From positions 682,001-746,000 of the forward strand of contig OY829366.1 in assembly GCA_963691755.1 (NCBI GenBank): a stretch of 64,000 bases of DNA, read 5' to 3'. Of the stretch, positions 7,496-15,295 are shown one piece after another. Under the pieces are notes generated by a model. It was not told the origin of the DNA, did not search any database, and saw only the letters and a program-made list of their open reading frames with translations. This DNA is from Dinoroseobacter sp013215265 (GTDB taxonomy: Bacteria; Pseudomonadota; Alphaproteobacteria; Rhodobacterales; Rhodobacteraceae). Each line of letters begins with the position of its first letter. Positions within the stretch are counted from its first letter, which is position 1. The translations under genes and the position numbers were made by a program.

Positions 7496-8886
7496 CACGC
7501 AGCAACCTCTCCATCCGCTGCCGGAGTTTGGTCGCCCTCAGGGTCGACCCAAATGAGCAATACCAAACCAATGGCAAACAAGAAGATAAGTGGAACGGCA
7601 CCCAGACGGGCATTCTCGGTCGCCACGACGGTCACCCCAATCAGGAATGGGCCAATGAACGCTGTGGCCTTCCCAGCAAGTGCGTAAATACCAAAGGCCT
7701 CGGTTGGTCGTGCAGGATCAGCATGTCGTACCATCATGGAGCGCGATGCCGATTGCAGCACGCCCCCTGCAGCCCCAATGGTTGCACCACACACGTAGAA
7801 CACCAGATCGGGCAGACCCGATCCCTCTGCGAGCGGTATGCCGAAGAACGCCTCGCGGCTCATGGATAGGATCACGATGCAAAGCACAATCAGGATGACA
7901 ATGCATAGTGAGATAACCGGTTTTGGCCCGATCCCACTGTCGAGTTTTCCGCCCAACCACGAGAATATCCCGGCTGTCACCGCCCCAACGATCCCAAAAA
8001 TCCCCACTTGTGTAATGGACCAATCAAGCACCAGAACCGCATATGTCCCGCCGAAGCCATAAAGCGCTGTCAGCGCATCACGATAGAGCATCGAGCCGCC
8101 CAGATACGCAAACAGTGATTTGCGCTCGGGGAGGCTGCGCAGAGTACGCCCTAATTGGGTCAGGGCTGTTCCCATCCCTCCCGGCGATCCTGGAATGCGT
8201 GGTTCTTTCACCCACATGAAGAACGGTATCATGAAGACGGCAAACCATACGGCTGTTACAGGGCCCACAAGCCGCGTCCCTTCACGCTCACTTGCGTCCA
8301 CCAGCCCGAAGGCCGGATCCAATCCAAGTAATGTTTTCCCGTTCTCGCCTTCGGCGATTAAAAGCAGCATCAGGAAAAGTGACAGGACCCCACCCGCGTA
8401 TCCCAGCGCGTAGGCATTGCCCGAGATTTTGCCAATTTCTTTCGGTCCACCAAGCCCTGGAAGCATTGAGTTGACGAAAATTAGAGCAAATTCTGCACCG
8501 ACGAAGGCAATCGCAAAGCCCACCAGCGCCAACACAAGGGTTGAACCATCTGGATAGGTCATCCAGAGCATCATTGTACCAATCAAATACAGGACCGCAC
8601 AAAGCGAGATCCAGGGCATGCGCCGCCCAGAATTATCGGCAAACGCGCCCACGATTGGTGCAAGCGCTGCCACCACCAAACTTGCACCGGTTTGGCCCCA
8701 AGACCACATGCCTTGCGCTTGCGCCTTTGCGGCCGCTTCCGGTGTGCCGCTCGATAAAAACGCGTCCGATGCGATCGAGACGAAATAAGGGCCAAACACG
8801 AACGTCAGAACCAGGATATAGAAAGGCTGCGTTGCCCAGTCGAACATCATCCAACCTAGGATGCGTTTGCGCAAGTTGTCTGACAT
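7495..8886 (-). CDS. MFS transporter, UMF1/Atg22-like family
   Basis: A 463-residue inner-membrane permease with about twelve helices. The start LRKRILGWMMFDWATQPFYILVLTFVFGPYF is the hallmark of the UMF1 (unknown major facilitator) family related to yeast Atg22. It also shows GAFADNSGRRMPW, the MFS loop 2-3 motif, and a C-terminal VDPEGDQTPAADGE tail. The substrate is unknown; Atg22 exports amino acids. First gene of the cluster with mepA and the phytase-like gene, overlapping mepA by one base. Confidence 0.85.
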   Translation of the reverse strand: MSDNLRKRILGWMMFDWATQPFYILVLTFVFGPYFVSIASDAFLSSGTPEAAAKAQAQGMWSWGQTGASLVVAALAPIVGAFADNSGRRMPWISLCAVLYLIGTMMLWMTYPDGSTLVLALVGFAIAFVGAEFALIFVNSMLPGLGGPKEIGKISGNAYALGYAGGVLSLFLMLLLIAEGENGKTLLGLDPAFGLVDASEREGTRLVGPVTAVWFAVFMIPFFMWVKEPRIPGSPGGMGTALTQLGRTLRSLPERKSLFAYLGGSMLYRDALTALYGFGGTYAVLVLDWSITQVGIFGIVGAVTAGIFSWLGGKLDSGIGPKPVISLCIVILIVLCIVILSMSREAFFGIPLAEGSGLPDLVFYVCGATIGAAGGVLQSASRSMMVRHADPARPTEAFGIYALAGKATAFIGPFLIGVTVVATENARLGAVPLIFLFAIGLVLLIWVDPEGDQTPAADGEVAA

Positions 8887-8946
8887 CTCGTTCCCCCGGT
8901 GACCTGCGCACAGTTAGACAGGCTGGTGCCCCCGGCGCAATGGATT

Positions 8947-9477
8947 TCACCTTTTTGGCGGCCAGGGGCGTTCTCCTTCGGCCTCCGCCCAGGACGTAAT
9001 CCAATCCGGTAGCGGTGGACTTTGCTCGGGCAATTCCATCGCTTTGGCGACGCGTTTTGTGGGTACCAGACCATTTTCATCAGTAATAGCGACACGCACC
9101 AGGGCTTGGCTTGTACAGGTCTCTCCCCGCCACATGCTTTGCGTTACATAGACAAACCGTGCATCCCAACCGACCATCTTTGAACGCATCTCAATGCGCT
9201 GGAACATCCGGACACGTGCCCGGTAACGGATCGAAATACCAGCCACAGTGCCAGCCCATCTGTTGCTCTTCATGGCTTCAAATGTACCCATGCGCCGAAA
9301 CATGACGATGCGACCAAAATCATAAAGCGTGAGTGTTCGCCCGTTATTGAGCTCCATGAACACGTCGATGTCGCCGGGCCAGCAGATGAGCCGCGTGACG
9401 TGAGTTTCCCCAAGCCTAAGCGTTGGGCTTTTGCGAAACCGTAGAATTTCTTTGGTTAGACGAAATGCTGGGTACAT
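8947..9477 (-). CDS. hotdog-fold thioesterase-like protein (4HBT_2 type)
   Basis: A 176-residue soluble protein of the thioesterase-like superfamily. The hotdog core is seen as TRLICWPGDIDVFMELNNGRTLTLYDFGR (the fold's Asp/Asn-rich motif near residues 30-55) followed by beta strands ending MWRGETCTSQALVRVAI. It probably cleaves acyl-CoA thioesters, but the substrate is unknown. A TTGACG-N4-CGTCAA palindrome stands 34 bp before the start, which may place it under a fatty-acid or branched-chain amino-acid regulator. Divergent from yggT. Confidence 0.75.
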   Translation of the reverse strand: MYPAFRLTKEILRFRKSPTLRLGETHVTRLICWPGDIDVFMELNNGRTLTLYDFGRIVMFRRMGTFEAMKSNRWAGTVAGISIRYRARVRMFQRIEMRSKMVGWDARFVYVTQSMWRGETCTSQALVRVAITDENGLVPTKRVAKAMELPEQSPPLPDWITSWAEAEGERPWPPKR

Positions 9478-9510
9478 TAGGTACCTCCTTTTCGCCTTAC
9501 CTGATTTTGA

Positions 9511-9526
9511 TTGACGTAAACGTCAA
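9511..9526. promoter_or_regulatory. palindromic operator-like site TTGACGTAAACGTCAA
   Basis: Perfect 6+6 inverted repeat with a four-base centre, in the divergent region between the thioesterase gene (start 9477) and yggT (start 9611). The pattern resembles the binding sites reported for the MerR-family regulator LiuR of branched-chain amino-acid degradation in alphaproteobacteria. That identification is from memory of the motif, not a search. Confidence 0.4.
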
Positions 9527-9610
9527 GTGGCGACGTTGGGGCAAGGGATTGCAGTATAGCTGTCGCGCGCTTAGGTCTTGGGCGACGAACTCGCATACAA
9601 GGCCCGGCAC

Positions 9611-9898
9611 ATGACCTCTCTTTTGCAAATTCTGCTGATGATCCTCGACATTGTGTGGTTTTTGATGATCGCGCACATCATCATGAGCTGGTTGATCAAT
9701 TTCCAGGTTTTGAACCTGCGCCAGCCCCTCGTAGCCCAGCTTTGGTTCGGACTGAACCGCCTGTTGGAACCGCTCTACAGTCGCATCCGGCAATTCATGC
9801 CCGATCTGGGTGGTATTGATCTGGCGCCCCTTGTTGCGCTGGTGGGCGTCTATGCCTTGCGCATCATCCTGCTCAACAACGCAGGCTTCTTCCTCTAA
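9611..9898 (+). CDS. YggT family membrane protein
   Basis: A 95-residue integral membrane protein with two hydrophobic segments (residues 3-25 and 70-92) separated by LRQPLVAQLWFGLNRLLEPLYSRIRQFMPDLGGIDLAPLVAL, the YggT signature. Family members are linked to osmotic-stress tolerance and membrane-protein organisation near division or segregation genes, but the mechanism is unclear. An upstream frame adds eleven residues; the ATG at 9611 gives the typical hydrophobic N-terminus (MTSLLQILLMILDIV) and was chosen. recQ follows 48 bp downstream in the same direction. Confidence 0.85.
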   Translation: MTSLLQILLMILDIVWFLMIAHIIMSWLINFQVLNLRQPLVAQLWFGLNRLLEPLYSRIRQFMPDLGGIDLAPLVALVGVYALRIILLNNAGFFL

Positions 9899-9946
9899 AG
9901 ATTTCGCCCTTAGCCGCTTGTTCGGGGGCGGGCCCTATGGAAAGAT

Positions 9947-12022
9947 ATGGCAACAACAGAGCAGCCATATCTAGTAGTACCGCCAATGTCAGACCCCAAC
10001 GAGGTGTTACACCGCGTCTTTGGTTTTGATGCTTTTCGCCCTGGACAGGGGGAAATTGCACAAGCCGTGATCGATGGCGAAAACGTCCTTGCGATCATGC
10101 CAACGGGTGGCGGAAAATCGCTCTGCTATCAACTTCCGGCCTTGTGTCGTGAAGGCGTTACTGTGGTCATTTCCCCTTTGATTGCCCTCATGCGTGATCA
10201 GGTCCGCGCCCTGAAGGAAGCGGGCGTTGAGGCGGGGGCGCTGACCTCTGGAAACACCGAAGAAGAAACGGATCTGGTGCTCGATGGACTGCGTGCGGGA
10301 ACCTTGCGGCTGTTATACATGGCACCTGAACGTCTGGCATCCAGCGCTACTGAAGGGCTGCTACGGCGTGCTGGCATTGGCTTGATCGCTGTTGATGAAG
10401 CTCATTGTGTCAGCCAATGGGGCCATGACTTTCGCCCGGATTATCTTCGGATCGGCGCGCTGCGTCGCACGCTAAACGTCCCATTGGCGGCCTTCACTGC
10501 GACTGCGGATGTGGAAACGCGCGTTGAGATCGTCGAAAAGCTGTTTGACGGTCAGGCACCAAACAGTTTCCTGCATGGCTTTGATCGCCCCAATATCCAT
10601 CTCGCGTTCCAATCCAAGGACCAGCCGCGCCGTCAGATCATGGACTTTGCCAATGCGCGCAAGGGCCAGTCCGGCATCGTCTATTGCGGTACCAGGGCCA
10701 AGACCGAAACCTTGGCAGGCGCATTGCGCGACGCCGGGCACAACGCAGTATCCTACCATGGCGGGATGGAAGCCGAACCGCGCCGCATCGTTGAAGCGCG
10801 GTTCTCGCAAGAAGACGGGCTGATCGTTGTTGCCACGGTTGCCTTTGGAATGGGTGTCGACAAGCCCGATATCCGTTGGGTTGCACATGCAGATCTGCCC
10901 AAATCTATCGAGGCCTATTACCAGGAAATCGGGCGCGCAGGTCGTGATGGCGCAGCTGCGGAAACGCTTACATTGTTTGGGCCAGACGATATTCGATTGC
11001 GACGCAGTCAAATCGATGAAGGGCTCGCCCCGCCCGAGCGCAAAGGCGCTGATCATGGTCGCCTGAATGCTCTTCTGGGTTTGGCTGAGGCTCTCGGGTG
11101 CAGGCGGGTTCAGCTCCTACGCTATTTTGGGGAAACCGCTGAGCCGTGCGGCAACTGTGATCTTTGTGATACGCCCCCTGAGATCTTCGATGGTACCGAG
11201 GCGGTTCGTAAAGCTCTGTCCGCGGCTCTTCGCACCGGCGAGAGCTTTGGCGCAGGGCATCTAATCGACATTCTCACCGGGTCTGAAACGGATAAGGTCC
11301 GCGCTCGCGGTCATGACCGACTTCCTACTTTTGGTGTCGGTCGGGATTTAGACCGTCGAACCTGGCAGGGGGTGTTCCGTCAGATGATGGGTCACGACTT
11401 GATGCGTCCGGATGCGACCCGACATGGCGCACTTGTTATGACCGATGCGGCGCGCCCAATCCTGCGCGGTGAAGCCTCTATTACCCTCCGCAAAGACCTT
11501 CTGAAAAAGGCGGCACGTCGCCCAATTGCCAAAGCGCTTGTCAGTGACGAGGACGCTCCGCTTTTGTCCGCATTGAAATCCAAAAGGAGGGATTTGGCTG
11601 AACGCGCGGGTTTGCCAGCATACATGATCTTCAACGACCGTACCCTGATCGAGATGGCAGAAACGCGCCCTGCTGATCTGGACGCCTTCGCGCGGATTAA
11701 TGGGGTTGGGGCAATGAAGCTTGAAAAGTACGGCTCCGAATTCCTGCAGGTGATTTCGGGTGAGACCACGGCCAACGTGCACCCGGCCCGGCGCGCGTTG
11801 GCGGGCCGCGCGGCAGGGGACGTATTTGACCATCTTTGTCAAATCCAGATGGAACTTGTCCGTGGACCAACGGGCACCGAAAAACCAGTCAGTTGCTCTG
11901 CGTCGCTCCTACGCAAAGTCGCCGAACAGCATCCAACATCGCGCGATGCGCTCGACAATTTGCTTGGCCCACGAAGGGCCGAACGTTTTGGAGATGCATT
12001 TCTGGATGCTCTGCAGCAATAA
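9947..12022 (+). CDS. recQ: ATP-dependent DNA helicase RecQ
   Basis: A 691-residue 3'-5' superfamily 2 helicase for recombination and fork repair. It shows Walker A (MPTGGGKSLCYQLPAL, residues 51-66), the DEAH box with aromatic-rich loop (VDEAHCVSQWGHDFRPDY), helicase C motifs (YHGGMEAEPR, TVAFGMGVDKPDIRWVAHADLPKSIEAYYQEIGRAGRDG), the zinc-binding CGNCDLCD, a winged-helix RQC region, and a C-terminal HRDC domain (near 530-605) with an extra acidic/basic tail. Codons 1-14 may be dispensable because MSDPNEVLHRVFGFDAFRPGQ is the usual N-terminus; the start could be the ATG 42 bases downstream. Confidence 0.95.
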   Translation: MATTEQPYLVVPPMSDPNEVLHRVFGFDAFRPGQGEIAQAVIDGENVLAIMPTGGGKSLCYQLPALCREGVTVVISPLIALMRDQVRALKEAGVEAGALTSGNTEEETDLVLDGLRAGTLRLLYMAPERLASSATEGLLRRAGIGLIAVDEAHCVSQWGHDFRPDYLRIGALRRTLNVPLAAFTATADVETRVEIVEKLFDGQAPNSFLHGFDRPNIHLAFQSKDQPRRQIMDFANARKGQSGIVYCGTRAKTETLAGALRDAGHNAVSYHGGMEAEPRRIVEARFSQEDGLIVVATVAFGMGVDKPDIRWVAHADLPKSIEAYYQEIGRAGRDGAAAETLTLFGPDDIRLRRSQIDEGLAPPERKGADHGRLNALLGLAEALGCRRVQLLRYFGETAEPCGNCDLCDTPPEIFDGTEAVRKALSAALRTGESFGAGHLIDILTGSETDKVRARGHDRLPTFGVGRDLDRRTWQGVFRQMMGHDLMRPDATRHGALVMTDAARPILRGEASITLRKDLLKKAARRPIAKALVSDEDAPLLSALKSKRRDLAERAGLPAYMIFNDRTLIEMAETRPADLDAFARINGVGAMKLEKYGSEFLQVISGETTANVHPARRALAGRAAGDVFDHLCQIQMELVRGPTGTEKPVSCSASLLRKVAEQHPTSRDALDNLLGPRRAERFGDAFLDALQQ

Positions 12023-12088
12023 AGCTGGCAAAGTGGACAGCGCCTGACCCGGCCCTAGCTGTCCCGCAACATGAAGAAAGGTCATCGA

Positions 12089-12892
12089 ATGCTCGTTGTG
12101 TTGTCCCCTGCAAAACGTCTGGATTGGACTGCCGAAACGCCTGAAACTTTCAGCTACCCGGAATTTCAGAACGATGCGAACACCTTGGCAGACATCGCGC
12201 GCGGCCTTGGCGTAGGCGAGTTGCGTCGAATGATGAAGCTCAGCGATGATCTTGCCCGTCTGAATCACGAGCGCTTTGCAAATTTTGAAACCCGATCCGA
12301 TCCGGAAAGGACCAAGCCGGCTGCGCTGGCGTTTGCAGGCGACACCTATCAGGGCCTGCAAGCGGAACAGTTAACGAAAGAAGATCTGGCATTTGCGCAA
12401 GAGCACGTACGCATTCTGTCTGGATTGTATGGACTTCTGCGCCCGCTTGACCTGATCCAACCCTACCGATTGGAAATGGGAAGCAAGCTGCAGAACAACC
12501 TTGGGCGAAACCTGTATGCCTTTTGGGGGGACCGATTGGCCAAGGCTCTGGATCATCAGGCCAAAGCAATAGGCAGTGACGCGATTATCAACTGTGCCTC
12601 CACCGAGTATTTCAGTGCGGTGGACCTGAAAACTTTGAAAACCCGCGTGATCACCCCCGTCTTTCTCGAAGAAAAGGCGGGGATTTCCAAGACGGTTGGC
12701 TTCTTTGCGAAGAAAGCGCGCGGAGCCTTTGCGCGCTATGTGGTCGAGAAAAGGATCACCGATGCGGAAGGTCTGAAGGCTTTCGCAACCGATGGATACG
12801 CTTTTCAATCAAATCAGAGCTCCCCAGATCGGTGGGTGTTCTCCCGCGCATATCCAGAACCGGCGAATGCAAAGTCGCGCAAGACGGCTTAG
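12089..12892 (+). CDS. yaaA: peroxide stress protein YaaA (DUF328)
   Basis: A 267-residue cytosolic protein of the YaaA family, which lowers free intracellular iron and DNA damage under H2O2 stress and binds DNA with a helix-hairpin-helix-like fold. Recognised by MLVVLSPAKRLD, FAGDTYQGL, LSGLYGLLRPLDLIQPYRLEMG, LYAFWGDRLA and INCASTEYF. The frame begins six codons earlier, but the ATG at 12089 has an AAAGG eight bases upstream and gives the standard N-terminus. Its end overlaps the convergent histidine kinase gene by four bases. Confidence 0.92.
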   Translation: MLVVLSPAKRLDWTAETPETFSYPEFQNDANTLADIARGLGVGELRRMMKLSDDLARLNHERFANFETRSDPERTKPAALAFAGDTYQGLQAEQLTKEDLAFAQEHVRILSGLYGLLRPLDLIQPYRLEMGSKLQNNLGRNLYAFWGDRLAKALDHQAKAIGSDAIINCASTEYFSAVDLKTLKTRVITPVFLEEKAGISKTVGFFAKKARGAFARYVVEKRITDAEGLKAFATDGYAFQSNQSSPDRWVFSRAYPEPANAKSRKTA

Positions 12893-15150
12893 CCCGTTTT
12901 TGCAAAAATTGTCTTGGCGTTGGATATCCGCTCCATAACCGGGGCTTTGCGAACCGGTTTGGTTAATACTTCATCCAGACCGGCTTCCATGATCCTTTCT
13001 GCGTCCCCATCCATCGCATGCGCAGTCATGGCGATGATCGGGGCAGGGGTTAGGTTCGCTTCCCTCTCATAGGCGCGGATGTTTCGAGTGGCTTCCATCC
13101 CATCCATACCCGGCATTGAGATGTCCATGAAGACCAAGGAGGGATGGAGCAGCTTATACGCCTCGACCGCTTCGACACCGTCGTTTGCAAATGTCAGGCT
13201 GATGTCAGCGTCCTTTGTCATCTTCCGAAAAACGAGCTGATTGGTTCGATTGTCGTCTGCAGCCAGAACCACGAGGTTCCCTTCCGAGCTGTTGCTCGCG
13301 CGACTTCCACTCTTGCGGGCGCGCGTAGGCGGTCTGCCCGGTTTTCTTTTTGTTGTGGTCTTGCGGCGCGGTTTTCTGGCTGTCTTAGGGGCAGTTTCCT
13401 CGTCCGAGGTCCCTAGGCTTGGTGGAGTTGACAGTACGTCGTCGATCCGCGTGAGCCCAGCAAAGAGCTCTTGCCGCATCAATGGTTTGCTGAGGATACT
13501 TGCGAATTGTGCGCGCTCCTTGTCGGAAAGCGCCGCGATAGCGCCCGAGCTCAAAAGCATCACCGGGCAATCTGGCGCAAGTCTACTGAGGGCTTCAGTA
13601 AGTTCTGCGCCATCCATCGGATGCATGTCATGATTGGTAATGACCAGATCGAACGCTGCACCTTTTTTGAACGCGGCAAGAAGTTGTTCCCCGCCTTCAT
13701 AGCATGCAACGTCTGGTCCTATCGTTCTGATCTGGCGCGCAAGGATCGCGCGGTTCACGTCTTGATCACCGACAATCGCAAGACGCTTCAGGGATGCCAA
13801 TTTCGGTAACTTTGGGCTCTTTACTGCGGGCGCAATCGGCAAGGTCAGTTCGATCCCGAAGCAAGCGCCTTCGCCCAGTTGAGATTCCACCCAGATATTA
13901 CCTTTCATCATCCGTACGAGGTGTCGCGTGATAGCCAGACCAAGTCCAGTTCCTTCAAACTTTCGGTTCTGCTGGTCCTCAGCCTGATTGAATTCCCCGA
14001 AGATATGATTGCGCATCTGTGGCGCAATCCCGATCCCTGTGTCTTCGATCCGGATCGAGAATGCCTGTTCGTGCATGTTGTCTGAGGGCTGCCCAATCAC
14101 GCGCACAAGCACATGACCCGTTTCGGTGAACTTGATCGCATTACCAATCAGGTTTGTGAGAATTTGACGAATGCGACCTGGATCACCGACAACTTCACTG
14201 AACGCATGCAAATCGAAATCGACCAGCAGGTCTAGACCTTTGGCATGAGCGCCAGGCCGCACCAAAAGCAGGATATCGTGGACTGCCCGCTCAAGGTCGA
14301 AAGCTTCGGGGTAAAGGACAAGTTTTTCAGCTTCGATTTTTGAGTAGTCGAGCACGTCATTGATGATGACCAGCAGAGCTTCACCTGAATTCTTTATCGT
14401 TTCGGCATAAAGTCGCTGCTCGTCAGACAGGTTATTTTCGCACAGCAAATCCGCCATTCCGACGACGCCGTTCATGGGTGTTCGTATCTCATAGCTCATG
14501 TTGGCAAGGAAAGCCGACTTGGCGCGATTGGCCGCTTCTGCCCGGTTGCGCGCGTCTTCAAGCTCGGCTTCGCGTTTGATCGTTTGGGTGATGTTCAGGG
14601 CAAGTGATATTACATCGCCTTGTGGAACGCGGCTGTCGTTCAGCCTGATATAAACACCGTTCCAAAGTCGTATCACATGGCTGTTGATTTGCGGAGCTTG
14701 CCACCGCGCTAACATCATCTCCCGCCACGCAACGGGTGAGTTGCGCTCAGGATCGACAATCCCTTCGGATAAGCAGATTTCCAATAACTCTGGATAGGTG
14801 ATGCCGGGGCGAACCTCTTCTAATCCATCAAAAACTTTCAGATAAGCCGGGTTGGCCAGCACAAGCTTATGCTCGGCATCGAAGACCGCGAATCCATCCC
14901 CGATTGCGCCAAACGAATTCCATAAACGTCCCTGAACCAGCGCAAGATCGTATTTCACTTTCTGGTTTTCGCCCTCAAGTTCCGCAGCGACCTCTCGCTG
15001 CTGGACGATTTGGTCGGAAAGTTTCAGCGCATGTCTGGAGAGTTGTGCGTTTGCCAAAGCAAGTTCGCGGGTTTTGATGTCTAGCAACCGTTCGGCTGCG
15101 AGCCGTGCCCGCCGTTCGCGAGCGAGCAGGGATTCAAAATTCGAACTCAT
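12889..15150 (-). CDS. hybrid histidine kinase/response regulator with Tyr in place of the H-box His
   Basis: A 753-residue multi-domain protein with no obvious membrane segment. In order: coiled coil (1-75), PAS-like sensor (about 78-190), DHp helix (200-270), HATPase (N box NAIKFTETG at 338, DTGIGIAP at 370, EGTGLGLAI at 399), first receiver (455-565), basic linker with an AT-hook-like KRKPGRPPTR (601-610), second receiver (625-745). The H-box reads ANMSYEIRTPMNG: Tyr220 (TAT, 14491-14493) replaces the phospho-accepting His. Receiver 1 has Asn506 where the phospho-Asp should be; receiver 2 keeps Asp632/633, Asp676 and Lys731. The ATP site looks intact. It may be a pseudokinase, phosphatase or partner-dependent sensor. 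Confidence 0.85.
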   Translation of the reverse strand: MSSNFESLLARERRARLAAERLLDIKTRELALANAQLSRHALKLSDQIVQQREVAAELEGENQKVKYDLALVQGRLWNSFGAIGDGFAVFDAEHKLVLANPAYLKVFDGLEEVRPGITYPELLEICLSEGIVDPERNSPVAWREMMLARWQAPQINSHVIRLWNGVYIRLNDSRVPQGDVISLALNITQTIKREAELEDARNRAEAANRAKSAFLANMSYEIRTPMNGVVGMADLLCENNLSDEQRLYAETIKNSGEALLVIINDVLDYSKIEAEKLVLYPEAFDLERAVHDILLLVRPGAHAKGLDLLVDFDLHAFSEVVGDPGRIRQILTNLIGNAIKFTETGHVLVRVIGQPSDNMHEQAFSIRIEDTGIGIAPQMRNHIFGEFNQAEDQQNRKFEGTGLGLAITRHLVRMMKGNIWVESQLGEGACFGIELTLPIAPAVKSPKLPKLASLKRLAIVGDQDVNRAILARQIRTIGPDVACYEGGEQLLAAFKKGAAFDLVITNHDMHPMDGAELTEALSRLAPDCPVMLLSSGAIAALSDKERAQFASILSKPLMRQELFAGLTRIDDVLSTPPSLGTSDEETAPKTARKPRRKTTTKRKPGRPPTRARKSGSRASNSSEGNLVVLAADDNRTNQLVFRKMTKDADISLTFANDGVEAVEAYKLLHPSLVFMDISMPGMDGMEATRNIRAYEREANLTPAPIIAMTAHAMDGDAERIMEAGLDEVLTKPVRKAPVMERISNAKTIFAKTG

Positions 15151-15183
15151 GAATAAAAGGGAATACCGTTGTGCATGTCTTCA

Positions 15184-15213
15184 ACTCTTTTGTGCATCCT
15201 GCACCAAAAGAGT
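15184..15213. repeat. 13-bp inverted repeat in the divergent region between the kinase and alpha-2-macroglobulin genes
   Basis: ACTCTTTTGTGCA, three bases, then TGCACCAAAAGAGT: a near-perfect palindrome with one extra C. It lies 34 bp upstream of the kinase ATG and 83 bp upstream of the A2M ATG. It could be an operator for a dimeric regulator or a 5'-UTR hairpin of either transcript. Confidence 0.5.
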
Positions 15214-15295
15214 GAACTCGCACTTAATTGCCCAGTCTTGCCGGGTTGGTCAGCCATGTGCAACGCTACGGCCATCCCGGATTTCGAGGTTACAC

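Noticed and set aside
12889..15150. Pseudogene call for the kinase
   Set aside because: The frame is intact over 753 codons with good ATPase and receiver 2 motifs; only specific catalytic residues differ.
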